Made by a program: the position numbers and the translations under genes. A model generated the notes under the pieces. That model searched no databases, was not told the origin of the DNA, and was given only the letters and a program-made list of their open reading frames with translations. 64,000 nt of DNA, taken from NCBI RefSeq assembly GCF_900176465.1, contig NZ_FWXR01000008.1, positions 1 through 64,000 on the forward strand. Direction: 5' to 3'. Source of the DNA: Fulvimarina manganoxydans. GTDB taxonomy: Bacteria; Pseudomonadota; Alphaproteobacteria; Rhizobiales; Rhizobiaceae. Of this stretch, positions 25,421 through 33,548 are shown piece after piece; position 1 is the stretch's first letter, and every line of letters begins with the position of its first letter.

Positions 25421-25709
25421 GGTTTTTCATCTCCAAATATGCCGACCACATTTGCTCGACAAACTGGCCCTGCGTAAGGCCAAGGGCTTCGGCTTCGTCG
25501 GCAATCAGTTGGCCAACATCTGGCAAAACCTTTGGGTGAAGTTGAAAGGTTCGTTTGCTCGGCTTGCGACCGGGCTTTTTCCTGGGGCTGCGGTCGACAA
25601 AGCCCCTTGCCTCCCCCACCCGGTCGGCCCGATCAAGGTCTTCCGAAGAAGATGGTTTTGGTCGAGCCTTGAGGCCCGAGAGGCCGGAAAGCCTATTTGA
25701 GCCGTTCAT
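25416..25709 (-). CDS. Small DNA-binding partition partner (RHH-like, ParG-type)
   Basis: The 97-residue product has a basic, disordered N-terminal half (R-K-K-P-G-R-K-P-S-K-R) followed by R-T-F-Q-L-H-P-K-V-L-P-D-V-G-Q-L-I-A-D-E-A-E-A-L-G. That pattern fits the beta-strand and two helices of a ribbon-helix-helix protein. Its ATG at 25709 overlaps the end of parA by 17 bases, so the two are coupled. In type Ib partition systems the second gene is exactly such a small RHH centromere-binding protein. The fold and role are inferred from position and pattern. Confidence 0.65.
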   Translation of the reverse strand: MNGSNRLSGLSGLKARPKPSSSEDLDRADRVGEARGFVDRSPRKKPGRKPSKRTFQLHPKVLPDVGQLIADEAEALGLTQGQFVEQMWSAYLEMKNR

Positions 25710-26361
25710 AAACTGCCTCCGTGAAAGAACGAGCATTCTCAAGGGCTTTGTCGATCTTGCCCCCCGTGGAGACAGACGGATCTTCCATCATTGTCTGAAG
25801 ATCGAAGCCATACGCAAAAATCTCTGAAAACGCCGACCGAGAGACTAGCGAAGGCTCAATGAGGTCCACTCCAGCCTCTTTCAGATTGCCTTCGAGTTCT
25901 TTCTGAACGCGCGTTTTCATTGCAGCGCCAGTTTTCGTCAAGACCACCGCGTGAGGGATGGTGCGGCCAAGCGATTCTTCTTCTTCTCTGACGAGGGCGA
26001 GAGCTTCAGAACCGATTTCAGCGTCTAGGGCTGTTGGCTGCATAGGAACAATCACAAGATCAGCCTGGGATACGGCACGGCTGACAAGCTGAGAGGCGAC
26101 GCCTTCGAGATCAACGACGACGATCCTGCCGTCGCCGTCAGAGCGTTTGATGAGAGGGACAATATCGCTCTTGGTCACGCTACCATGAACCGATATTCCT
26201 GTTGGGATACCGCGATCAGCCCATCGGGACAGCGATCTATTGGGATCGCAATCGATCGCCGTTACCTGTGCTCCCAAACGAGCAAACTCTGTAGCTAACA
26301 GCACTGCGCAGGTGCTCTTGCCGACGCCACCCTTTGGGCTCGCTATGACAATGACGGGCAT
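25693..26361 (-). CDS. parA: ParA family partition ATPase (type Ib size)
   Basis: The 222-residue ATPase has the deviant Walker A motif K-G-G-V-G-K-S-T near the N-terminus, D-C-D-P-N-R-S (A'), and V-V-D-L-E-G-V (Walker B position). It lacks the N-terminal helix-turn-helix of type Ia ParA proteins. Such ATPases pattern on the nucleoid to segregate plasmids. The downstream coupled small gene and the flanking palindromes complete a partition locus. No repABC-type replication genes accompany it in this window. Confidence 0.9.
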   Translation of the reverse strand: MPVIVIASPKGGVGKSTCAVLLATEFARLGAQVTAIDCDPNRSLSRWADRGIPTGISVHGSVTKSDIVPLIKRSDGDGRIVVVDLEGVASQLVSRAVSQADLVIVPMQPTALDAEIGSEALALVREEEESLGRTIPHAVVLTKTGAAMKTRVQKELEGNLKEAGVDLIEPSLVSRSAFSEIFAYGFDLQTMMEDPSVSTGGKIDKALENARSFTEAVYERLK

Positions 26362-26582
26362 TGCGGTCTCCGAATTTCGTAATCGGTTTTATATCTGTAA
26401 CCGGATTTGTTTCTAGTACCGAATTTATCTCCTAGACCTATTATTAATCCGTAAAAAAGCAAAATCTTTTCTGGTGCTTTTCCTATATAATTCCGATGCA
26501 TTTCCGGTATATTAAAATCGGACTTTTGAATGGCGTTAGTCAGCGCACTAATCTTCGGATAGTGGGTCAGAGAAATCGGAGA
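26362..26582. promoter_or_regulatory. Divergent parA/DUF922 control region with CCGG-centred repeats
   Basis: This AT-rich gap contains TAACCGGATTTG (26398-26409), GTACCGAATTTA (26416-26427) and, inverted, ATTTCCGGTATA (26500-26511), plus ATCGG words at 26391 and 26517. They resemble the half-sites in the palindromes at 25317-25338. I read it as the parA operator and a candidate centromere. Confidence 0.5.
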
Positions 26583-27251
26583 ATGAGATTGAGACGAAAT
26601 TGCCTCTGGGCACTCATGCCTTTGGGAGCAATGGCGCTATCGGCATTGGCGACCCAAACCAGCGCCCAAGAACCCGTCACCCAACCCCGTGCCGTCGTTC
26701 CCGAAGCAGCCGTCGGGACAACACAGTCCGATCAAGGTCCAGACGGAACGATCAACGTCCGCACCGACACCTACCAGGTGACCGGATCGTCTTATAAAGA
26801 TCTGTGGTCGAGCGTGCAGCGCGCCGCCATGGAAAACGGGCCGGAAATGGGGATCGGCGAGGCCTCCATTTCATTTCAGCCGCGCGCCAATTTCGAAGAG
26901 GGCCAGGGTGGTTGTGTCGCGAGCGACGTCGCCGTCGACATGAACGCAGTTTTGACTTTCCCCGAATGGCACCATACCGGCGAAGCAGCAGCCAATGCCA
27001 CGGCCGCTTTCGATCGAATGCTTGCTTACCTGCGTGTCCACGAGGCGCAGCATGTCGAGATCGCGCGAGAGTATCGCGCGAAGATGATCGACGCCATCAA
27101 GACCTTGCCGGCAGCGACGAGCTGCGAGGGAATGCGCGCTGCCGTCCAAAAGGCGGCGCTGGCGATCAACGCGCTGCATCAAAAGGCCCAGCGCAGGTAT
27201 GATGTGGAACAGCGTAAAATGTCGACGGAACTATTCGGCCGGGAAGGCTGA
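26583..27251 (+). CDS. DUF922 putative secreted Zn-peptidase
   Basis: The 222-residue product (from the ATG at 26583, GGAGAA nearby) has a signal peptide ending at T-S-A-Q and a DUF922 domain. The domain's V-H-E-A-Q-H-V-E-I-A is an HExxH-type zinc site. Other family features are Y-x-V-x-G-S-S-Y-x-D-L and W at the centre. DUF922 proteins are presumed secreted metallopeptidases. The 3' end overlaps the end of the convergent icmT gene by 21 bases. Position at the edge of the conjugation locus could mean a role in wall or pilus processing, which is inference. Confidence 0.75.
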   Translation: MRLRRNCLWALMPLGAMALSALATQTSAQEPVTQPRAVVPEAAVGTTQSDQGPDGTINVRTDTYQVTGSSYKDLWSSVQRAAMENGPEMGIGEASISFQPRANFEEGQGGCVASDVAVDMNAVLTFPEWHHTGEAAANATAAFDRMLAYLRVHEAQHVEIAREYRAKMIDAIKTLPAATSCEGMRAAVQKAALAINALHQKAQRRYDVEQRKMSTELFGREG

Positions 27252-27677
27252 CGGCTCCGCGGAGTCGGTCTTCGACCGTGAACGCTTCGGTTTGCGTCTG
27301 GCCTTCGTCGATTGATCGACCTTTTCGGCCATTGTCTTGGCGGCCGCCTTCACCCGAGGCTGCGGCAAAAGAGGGTGGCCTTCGAACGCCGTGCTCACGG
27401 CTGGCCGATAGAAGCTGCGCGGCATTGCTGGTCTTGCGGAGCCTGCGAGCGAAGAGCGCAGCGCTCTTAGAGCCGACGGCAGGCGATAACCGGCTCGCTC
27501 GATTAGCCAAAAGACGACGAGCGCGACCACAAACAGAAGTACGGTCCATATCCGAAAATGCAGGATCGGCAGGCCAGCAAAGAAGACGAGCCGCGCATCG
27601 AACATCGTCAGCCTCGGCGAGCGCATGGTGTATCGCCAGAGGACAGGAGCGCCGAAGATGTTGGGCCGATCGTCCAT
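27231..27677 (-). CDS. icmT: IcmT/TraK-like type IVB secretion protein
   Basis: The 148-residue product has the IcmT/TraK core: W-R-Y-T-M-R-S-P-R-L-x-x-F-D-A-R, one or two hydrophobic helices with L-H-I/F-R-I-W-T, then L-I-E-R-x-G-Y-R-L-P-S-A-L-R-A-L-R-S-x-L-A-G. IcmT proteins usually have about 90 residues; here a basic C-terminal tail of ~60 residues (K-A-R-R-K-P-K-R-S-R-S-K) is added. It is an inner-membrane component of I-type secretion. It is the last gene of the minus-strand operon, three bases after dotG. Confidence 0.8.
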   Translation of the reverse strand: MDDRPNIFGAPVLWRYTMRSPRLTMFDARLVFFAGLPILHFRIWTVLLFVVALVVFWLIERAGYRLPSALRALRSSLAGSARPAMPRSFYRPAVSTAFEGHPLLPQPRVKAAAKTMAEKVDQSTKARRKPKRSRSKTDSAEPSAFPAE

Positions 27678-27680
27678 GGG

Positions 27681-29111
27681 TCAGATCCGTGCGACGTTTT
27701 CCATGAACAGAACGCCGATCAGCTTGCCGGGTTTGAGGGTCACGATCGGCCCTTGCGGGCCAAGGTCGCTGATCTCGTCGGAAAGCTGCTCGCCGACCTC
27801 TCCGACACCGGAATAGATCGCCTCCTTCGTCGTCTGCTCGCGGCTGGTGACGATCGCGGCGTTGCCGGTCAAAGCGACGGAGCTGCCGGTGTTGCCAAGC
27901 GCTGTTCCCAAACCTTTGAGAAAGGCGCCGGCGAGCTTGGGACCGTAACGCTGGAGATAGCGGCCGCTGTAGTCTGATTTGACGGGGAGTGAGGCCGTCG
28001 CCGCATCGATCGCGTAAGCGGACGCATCAATGTTGGTGCCGTCCGGAAGGATGACGCGGCTGAACGTGACGATCATCGCCGTCGTTTCCCGATTGGGGGC
28101 AAAGGTGCCGATCAGGCGAGCGCCCTTGAGCGGTCCTCTCAGGAGCTTGGCAACGATCGGGCCGGGCGTGTCGGTGTCGGACCCGTTGAGAACCACCGCC
28201 ATGTTGATGTCGCCGGCTGCGGCGAAATAGTCACCGTTGAAGATTTCGACACCGGAGCCGAGTTTCCGGCCGACATCGACCGGCAGCTTCGGCTCGTATT
28301 CCAGATGGCCGGAATAGTAGGGCGAGGTCGTCATGAGATCGGCCGGAAAGGTCGACTTCAAAGGCGCCATGACAGCGGGCGCCTGGCCGGTGTTTTGTTG
28401 CTGTTGGCGCGAACGACCGACTTGGACGCCGATGGGGCGTCCATCCGGGGCCTCGTAAAGCTCTTGCTTGACGAGGATTTCGTGTTCGGTGCCTGGAGGA
28501 GCCGCAGAAGCCGCGATGTCGCGGGCCTGCTTGTCCATGCCGTCGGCCATGGACCGGATGCGGCTCCAGTCAGGCTGCGCCGGCGCCACCGGAACTTCCA
28601 CCCGCTTCTCGATGATCCGATCGCGATAGACGATCTTCGGTTCGGGCTTGGGGGCAGCCTTCGGCTCTTCATTGGGTGGTGGCAGTGTCGGCATCTGCGC
28701 GACCTGAACCGGCATCGGATTGTCTTCAACCGGCTGATCCGGGGTGGCGATGAAGCTCTTGCCGGGAGTCTGTGCAGCGGCTTCCGCACCCTTCCTGTTC
28801 GCCGACATGACGGTTTCCTGATAGTAGGGCGATGCGGCGAGTTCGACGCCACCAGGCGTGCCGTCGATCGTCGGGGGCACCCGGCTGACATGCGAGCGCT
28901 CGAGGGGCGTAGCGCCGGAGAAGTTATAGAGAAGCGTGCCCCCAAGGCCGGCGAGCAAAACTGCCGCGATGGCGGTCGTCACGCGGCTGGTGCCGCGGCG
29001 GCGCTTGACGATCGCGGGACGCGCGGTCTCACGATCTTCGACCGTCTGGACTTCGCTCACGGCGTTTTCGGTCTCGCCGTCCTCGGGGGGCGGATCGATC
29101 AAGTCGGTCAT
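27681..29111 (-). CDS. dotG: DotG/IcmE/TraO (VirB10-like) core-channel protein
   Basis: The 476-residue protein has a cytoplasmic tail, one transmembrane helix at about residues 47-67, a Pro/Gln-rich periplasmic linker, and a C-terminal VirB10-like beta-barrel domain (G-A-R-L-I-G-T-F-A, R-x-I-L-P-D-G-T-N-I-D-A-S-A-Y-A-I-D). It links inner and outer membranes in the I-type channel. Legionella DotG is about twice as long because of repeats; this length is like conjugative TraO. Its start overlaps the dotH stop. Confidence 0.92.
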   Translation of the reverse strand: MTDLIDPPPEDGETENAVSEVQTVEDRETARPAIVKRRRGTSRVTTAIAAVLLAGLGGTLLYNFSGATPLERSHVSRVPPTIDGTPGGVELAASPYYQETVMSANRKGAEAAAQTPGKSFIATPDQPVEDNPMPVQVAQMPTLPPPNEEPKAAPKPEPKIVYRDRIIEKRVEVPVAPAQPDWSRIRSMADGMDKQARDIAASAAPPGTEHEILVKQELYEAPDGRPIGVQVGRSRQQQQNTGQAPAVMAPLKSTFPADLMTTSPYYSGHLEYEPKLPVDVGRKLGSGVEIFNGDYFAAAGDINMAVVLNGSDTDTPGPIVAKLLRGPLKGARLIGTFAPNRETTAMIVTFSRVILPDGTNIDASAYAIDAATASLPVKSDYSGRYLQRYGPKLAGAFLKGLGTALGNTGSSVALTGNAAIVTSREQTTKEAIYSGVGEVGEQLSDEISDLGPQGPIVTLKPGKLIGVLFMENVARI

Positions 29112-30142
29112 CGAGTGATCCTCACTTTTGTCACCCGGCCGCCGCGTGAGATCAGGGCAACGGGAGCAGGGCGCATACGATAGGCTTTGATGCCGCCTGG
29201 CCCGGAGAGCGTCTCCTGCCAGGACGGCGAGATCAGTGTTTGGTTGGTGCGCAGGTAGTAGTTGTTGTTGTAGCGCCAGACGGAGACGTCGCCGTCGTCG
29301 GTCGCAAGCGGGATGGCGTTGCGTGGGATATCGGCGCCCTGGACGAAGGCCATCATCAGATCGTCGCTGGCGTCCATCTTCGGTTCCTTGGGCGCGACGG
29401 CCGGGATGACCGCGTTGGGGCCGAGGCCGTTGACGCTCAGGTCGAGCCGATAGTGGGTCTGCTTCTCGCTGGTCTGAAGATCAAGGACGATCGGCTGATC
29501 CTCTTCGACAAGAGAAATCGCCAGGTTCGAATAGCCGTGGGTGACGAGCGGGGAAAGCGCGAGCTGGTTCGAGCCCTCCTGCATGGCATAAACCTGAAAC
29601 GCGTCCTCGCGGCCGACGACGAAAGACGCCACGGGCCATGGGGCGCCGGTGCGGTCGAAGAAGGAAATGACCGAGACGACACCGGGAGAGGTGAGAACCT
29701 CGGGCGTCGGGCCGTTGGTGCCGAGCGAGACCCGGATCGTCCGCGTCAAGGCGTGCGGGCGATGGCCGGTCGGAGGCGCGGCGCGGGCATTTTCGATGGC
29801 GTTGAGGCGCCGGCGATAATCGCGGATGAGTTCCGGCGTCAGCGGGAATTGCTGCTGGAGAGCCGCGCCGTATGCGGTGATTTCCTCGGGCGAGAGCGGC
29901 CGATTAAGATCGTCGAGGGACTCGAGCAACCCTTGGGCGCCGAGAATCGGGCTCTGCGGCTGATTCTGTCCACCCGACTGGGATCCCCGTGGCTGGTTTC
30001 CCGTGGTCGCCGGTTGGCTGACCGCGCTCTGCGGCGGCAATTGTGGCGTGATGACCGGATCGTTGCCGGACTGTGCGAGGGCTGGACCGGAAATGCCAAG
30101 GAACAAGCAGGCGACGAGAATTCGCATTCTGGCTGTCATCAT
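29108..30142 (-). CDS. dotH: DotH/IcmK/TraN outer-membrane core protein
   Basis: The 344-residue product has a signal peptide ending G-P-A-L-A-Q and a Gln/Pro-rich segment. The conserved DotH region follows, with V-S-V-I-S-F-F-D-R-T-G-A-P-W-P-V-A-S-F and the C-terminal W-R-Y-N-N-N-Y-Y-L-R-T-N. With DotC, DotD and DotG it forms the outer-membrane core complex. Start and stop overlap the neighbours by four bases (ATGA), typical of the whole operon. Confidence 0.92.
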   Translation of the reverse strand: MMTARMRILVACLFLGISGPALAQSGNDPVITPQLPPQSAVSQPATTGNQPRGSQSGGQNQPQSPILGAQGLLESLDDLNRPLSPEEITAYGAALQQQFPLTPELIRDYRRRLNAIENARAAPPTGHRPHALTRTIRVSLGTNGPTPEVLTSPGVVSVISFFDRTGAPWPVASFVVGREDAFQVYAMQEGSNQLALSPLVTHGYSNLAISLVEEDQPIVLDLQTSEKQTHYRLDLSVNGLGPNAVIPAVAPKEPKMDASDDLMMAFVQGADIPRNAIPLATDDGDVSVWRYNNNYYLRTNQTLISPSWQETLSGPGGIKAYRMRPAPVALISRGGRVTKVRITR

Positions 30143-30780
30143 GACCGTCCGGGAGAGGTGACGAAGCGATAGATCGCCATGGCTTCAGGCGTCTGATAGG
30201 TCTGGACGCGCTGCATGGTGACCGTGACGGTGAGGTCTTGGCTGGTAACCTCGGAGGCCGACTGGAAGGTCACGCGCACCGGCATCTGAACGACCCACTC
30301 ATAGACGCCGTCAGCGCTGACGCCCTGCCGGACGATGCGGGCGTTCTGCGCAACGGCTGTCGAGTTGAACCGGCGGGATTTGACCATGTCGAGGACGTTG
30401 GAGTCCTGGACGGCGCTGACGAAGGAGTTCCAACCACGCGGCTGGGTGAAGAAGTCCTGGGCGGCCTGGAAATCATCCTGATAGCGGTCGAACCGGTAGG
30501 TGAGGGCGCTGGTGACGGCCTCCACCGCGTAGTTGGCCACCCGCTCGGCCGACAGATGCGGCTCGTCGAGCGGGATGAGCGGCAGGATCTGGCCGTCGCT
30601 CCCCGTCGCGAAGTAGCGCGGAGCCGGCTGATGGGTGGCAAGATAGATGGTCGATGCCGTAGCGCCGGCGGCTACGAGAGTGATGAACGAGGCATAGGCC
30701 GTCATCAGCTTGAAGGCGGTCTTGTAGGTGCCGGAGCGGATCAAGACGCTTTCGGCAGCGCCATAGTCGACAGCACTCAT
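30139..30780 (-). CDS. dotI: DotI/IcmL/TraM inner-membrane protein
   Basis: The 213-residue product has a single N-terminal membrane helix (about 28-50) and a VirB8-like periplasmic domain (W-N-S-F-V-S-A-V, Q-M-P-V-R-V-T-F, A-I-Y-R-F). DotI assembles a ring at the inner membrane in I-type systems. The length and architecture match TraM of IncI plasmids. It overlaps the genes on both sides. Confidence 0.92.
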   Translation of the reverse strand: MSAVDYGAAESVLIRSGTYKTAFKLMTAYASFITLVAAGATASTIYLATHQPAPRYFATGSDGQILPLIPLDEPHLSAERVANYAVEAVTSALTYRFDRYQDDFQAAQDFFTQPRGWNSFVSAVQDSNVLDMVKSRRFNSTAVAQNARIVRQGVSADGVYEWVVQMPVRVTFQSASEVTSQDLTVTVTMQRVQTYQTPEAMAIYRFVTSPGRS

Positions 30781-31802
30781 TGGGCGGATTCCTCTGACTG
30801 CGGATAAGAAGCGGGCTGTTTGGGAAGCGGCTCGATTTCCGAAAGCATGTCGTCGGCAAGGAGGCCGGCTCGCACCTTGGCACCGTCCGGCCCCTGATAG
30901 ATCCAGAACGGCACGCCCTTCACGCCGTTGAGGCGCCCCCAGGCCACGTTGCGTTGGAGACCACGCACGACATCGGGGTTGATCGCCGTGCGATCGAACA
31001 TGGTGAGCGTTGAACTGGTCGTGCCGACCTGCGAGCGCTCATGGGTGACGAAATCGCCTGCGGGGTCCTGGCTCTGAAGGATCGAAGCAGCCTGGAACAC
31101 GGCGTCCTGATTGCGGATTGGCGCCAGGATCACCCGGAGATCGATGTCACCGCTTTCGATTTTGGAGGCGAGCTTGTCGACCGACTGGGCGCAATAAGGG
31201 CATGTCGGATCGGCCATCATATAGACGACGGGGGCATTCGGTTTCGGGTTGCCGGCAGAGAACCAAACCGACATCCGCGTTGCCTGATCGAGGAGCTCGT
31301 CCAAGGTCGTCGCCTTGGCCGGCACCATCACCTCATTGCCAGCCTGGGCCGCTATGGTCTGGGGCTCCGGTGTCGAAGACGCGCTCTGCGATTGAGCTGT
31401 TACGGGCTCCGGGGCTAGACGCTGAGATGAGCCGACGGACGCGTCCTGTTCGCTCGCCGGTGCGGCCATCGGGGAGGCGCCTGGACCAAGAAGGGCAGCG
31501 GTCAGATCACGGCCGTCAGGCGTGAGCATCTTCCCCTCAATGGTCATGCCGTCATTCGTCGTGAAGACGATCCGCCGATTGCCATCGGCTCCGGTCACAA
31601 TCCAGCTTTGGAGCCCCGAGAGCGTCGCAAACGGGGTCGCGCGATCCCCATCTTGCAACACCGGCTGCTCCGATTGCACAACAACTTTCGGACGAGTGGA
31701 ACTTTCGTCCCCATTCATCAGTCCGACAGTTTGAGCTGTGGAATTGTATGTTGTGGTTGCGAGGCCACACCCAGCCAGAACCACGCATAAAAAAGTTCGC
31801 AA
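30777..31802 (-). CDS. DsbC/TrbB-like thioredoxin-fold lipoprotein of the conjugation operon
   Basis: The 341-residue product starts (TTG at 31802) with a lipoprotein signal whose lipobox is L-A-G-C. It then has a DsbC-like N-terminal region, a low-complexity linker and a thioredoxin fold with the active site D-P-T-C-P-Y-C-A-Q. IncI plasmids carry trbB, a DsbC-like gene, in their transfer region. It probably isomerises disulphides in transfer proteins such as the Cys-containing exported products encoded on the plus strand. It is the first gene of the minus-strand operon. Confidence 0.85.
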   Translation of the reverse strand: MRTFLCVVLAGCGLATTTYNSTAQTVGLMNGDESSTRPKVVVQSEQPVLQDGDRATPFATLSGLQSWIVTGADGNRRIVFTTNDGMTIEGKMLTPDGRDLTAALLGPGASPMAAPASEQDASVGSSQRLAPEPVTAQSQSASSTPEPQTIAAQAGNEVMVPAKATTLDELLDQATRMSVWFSAGNPKPNAPVVYMMADPTCPYCAQSVDKLASKIESGDIDLRVILAPIRNQDAVFQAASILQSQDPAGDFVTHERSQVGTTSSTLTMFDRTAINPDVVRGLQRNVAWGRLNGVKGVPFWIYQGPDGAKVRAGLLADDMLSEIEPLPKQPASYPQSEESAQ

Positions 31803-31941
31803 TGCCTTGATTCCCCACGCTTCGAATTAGTAAGCCTCGCACAAGGTTAACGCCTCGGCGAAGTAGCAATGTTGATTTTTTATCGTCACATATGGGGTAT
31901 GCGATGAATACCGAAAATCAGCGGCATTGCAAGAGGCAATT

Positions 31942-32571
31942 ATGAAAGTAAAGCAAAATGATCGCTGGACGGCGGATAAGCAATCCCCACCAGTGGATAG
32001 CCGCTTTTTGCCTCAAAATGGAGCAATTACACTTCTCTGCTTGTTGTTTTTTATTGGAATAACGCTCACTGCATCTTATTTTTTACTTAATTCGCCAGCA
32101 TTCCGCCAAACCATCGCAACGGCAAAAAGCGATACCATTGCGAGCGACAACGATCGATTGGTGCGGATCGAGCGCAGCCTTGCCGCCGTGCAAAACCGGC
32201 TGACAAGACTGGAAACGTCCAATAACGAGTTGCGGCGTGAAGTTGCACTCTTGTCGGGTCCGCGTGGGGTCGTGGCCCGCATCATCGATCAGCTTCGCAA
32301 TCTCAAAGGGCAGGAAGAAGTGCTGCGCCGCAACGTTCTCGACGCGCTACGTGGCGATGATGGTCTCAAAGGGGATGGGGCTATGGCAGAGGGGATGGTT
32401 TCGGAAGACATGGGCGGTCTGACCGACGGCGTCGATCCCGATCTCATGCGGCAGACGGCCATGGCGCCGATCCCGCAAGCGCGGCCTCACCATGAGGTCG
32501 TCACTCCGGTCGCCGCGAAAGCGAGTGCCGCGAAGGCTGACGAGGGTCAGTCTAGCGAGGCGTCGGAGTAG
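31942..32571 (+). CDS. Bitopic coiled-coil protein, possible DotF/IcmG/TraP counterpart
   Basis: The 209-residue product has one transmembrane helix (about residues 27-50) followed by a predicted coiled coil (N-D-R-L-V-R-I-E-R-S-L-A-A-V-Q-N-R-L) and an acidic tail. DotF has this topology and TraP occupies the equivalent place before TraQ (DotE). Sequence similarity to DotF is not evident to me, so the assignment rests on topology and order. AGAGG precedes the ATG at 31942. The first ~30 codons are AT-richer than the rest. It heads the plus-strand operon, divergent from the DsbC-like gene. Confidence 0.5.
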   Translation: MKVKQNDRWTADKQSPPVDSRFLPQNGAITLLCLLFFIGITLTASYFLLNSPAFRQTIATAKSDTIASDNDRLVRIERSLAAVQNRLTRLETSNNELRREVALLSGPRGVVARIIDQLRNLKGQEEVLRRNVLDALRGDDGLKGDGAMAEGMVSEDMGGLTDGVDPDLMRQTAMAPIPQARPHHEVVTPVAAKASAAKADEGQSSEASE

Positions 32572-32577
32572 GGGGCA

Positions 32578-33129
32578 ATGGACGAGTTCGTTGCCTTCGT
32601 CGAGCGGGTCCAGGGGCTCATACCGCCCTTCGAGAAAGTCGTCGTCGCGTTCTGCTTCATTGCAGGGATTGCGCTGATCATTCGCGGCGTGACAATCGCT
32701 TCACGGTCGACCGGCAACGGGCAGATGTCCTCTCTTGCCTATGGCGATCGGAGCCTGGCGGCTATCGTCGTCGCACACATTGCCGTCGGCAGCCTTCTGA
32801 TCGCGATCCCGCAGACGCTTTTTACGGCGGTCGCTTCGCTTTACGGCGACAGCGAGCCGGTCGCGGCAACCGAGATTTTGGCCTACGCGCCGGAAATGCT
32901 GGCGCCGGCGTCCACGGAAGTGGCACAGAAGATCATCGTCGCGGTTCTGACCGTCGTGCAATTCATCGGCTTCGTCGGCGTCGTCCGCGGGCTCTTTCTT
33001 CTCAACCAGGCTCCCCAGCAACCAGGGTCGGGTCTGGTGGGACGTGGCGTCACCCATCTCGTGGGCGGCGCCTTGGCCGCGAACATCGTGGTGTTCGCTC
33101 AAATGCTGGAAAACCTGATCATCGGATAG
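32578..33129 (+). CDS. dotE: DotE/IcmC/TraQ-like membrane protein
   Basis: The 183-residue protein has four hydrophobic segments and the DotE-type pattern: an N-terminal amphipathic helix, F-C-F-I-A-G-I-A-L-I-I-R-G, then I-V-V-A-H-I-A-V-G, and the C-terminal H-L-V-G-G-A-L-A-A-N-I. Related IcmC/IcmD proteins share this G-x-x-x-x-N ending. Order (DotE, IcmD, IcmB) is the same as TraQ-TraR-TraU in IncI plasmids. Confidence 0.8.
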   Translation: MDEFVAFVERVQGLIPPFEKVVVAFCFIAGIALIIRGVTIASRSTGNGQMSSLAYGDRSLAAIVVAHIAVGSLLIAIPQTLFTAVASLYGDSEPVAATEILAYAPEMLAPASTEVAQKIIVAVLTVVQFIGFVGVVRGLFLLNQAPQQPGSGLVGRGVTHLVGGALAANIVVFAQMLENLIIG

Positions 33130-33146
33130 ATGGGGGACTGATTGAC

Positions 33147-33545
33147 ATGAAACGCATGAACGCATTCGCTTGCCGGCTGCCCTTCGCGGCCGCAGCCCTT
33201 CTCGCCGGCACGGCATCCGCTTTCGCTGAGGGCAGCCAAGGTTTCGGCGCCGTCGCCGACACGGTGCGCACCGGCACGCTCGGCCCGCTTGGTGATCTCC
33301 TTGGGGCCGGCGGCCTGATCCTCGGTATCGGCTCGCTGATCATGATGGGCCTCACATTCTACAAGATGAAGCAGGGCGGCCATCATGGTGATCCGAGCGC
33401 GTCGCCCGCTCGGGCTGCGACCTTCGCCGTTGCCGGCGCGCTGCTTCTGGCTCTGCCCGCCACAATGGGGACGGGCGTCGCGACGCTTTTTGGTGACGGC
33501 GCTTCCACCGCGTCGATCGACGGTTCGCTGCGCTCGGTCGAGTAG
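33147..33545 (+). CDS. icmD: IcmD/DotP/TraR-like membrane protein
   Basis: The 132-residue product has a signal-like N-terminus (to A-S-A-F-A) and two hydrophobic helices joined by a K-M-K-Q-G-G-H-H-G loop, ending F-A-V-A-G-A-L-L-L-A-L-P. The length equals that of Legionella IcmD. It precedes icmB by three bases. Confidence 0.82.
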   Translation: MKRMNAFACRLPFAAAALLAGTASAFAEGSQGFGAVADTVRTGTLGPLGDLLGAGGLILGIGSLIMMGLTFYKMKQGGHHGDPSASPARAATFAVAGALLLALPATMGTGVATLFGDGASTASIDGSLRSVE

Positions 33546-33548
33546 ACC

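Noticed and set aside
31803..31941. A sigma-70 promoter pair in the divergent transfer gap
   Set aside because: TTGATT at 31872 has no -10 hexamer at acceptable spacing (13 or 20 bases), so no promoter is claimed.
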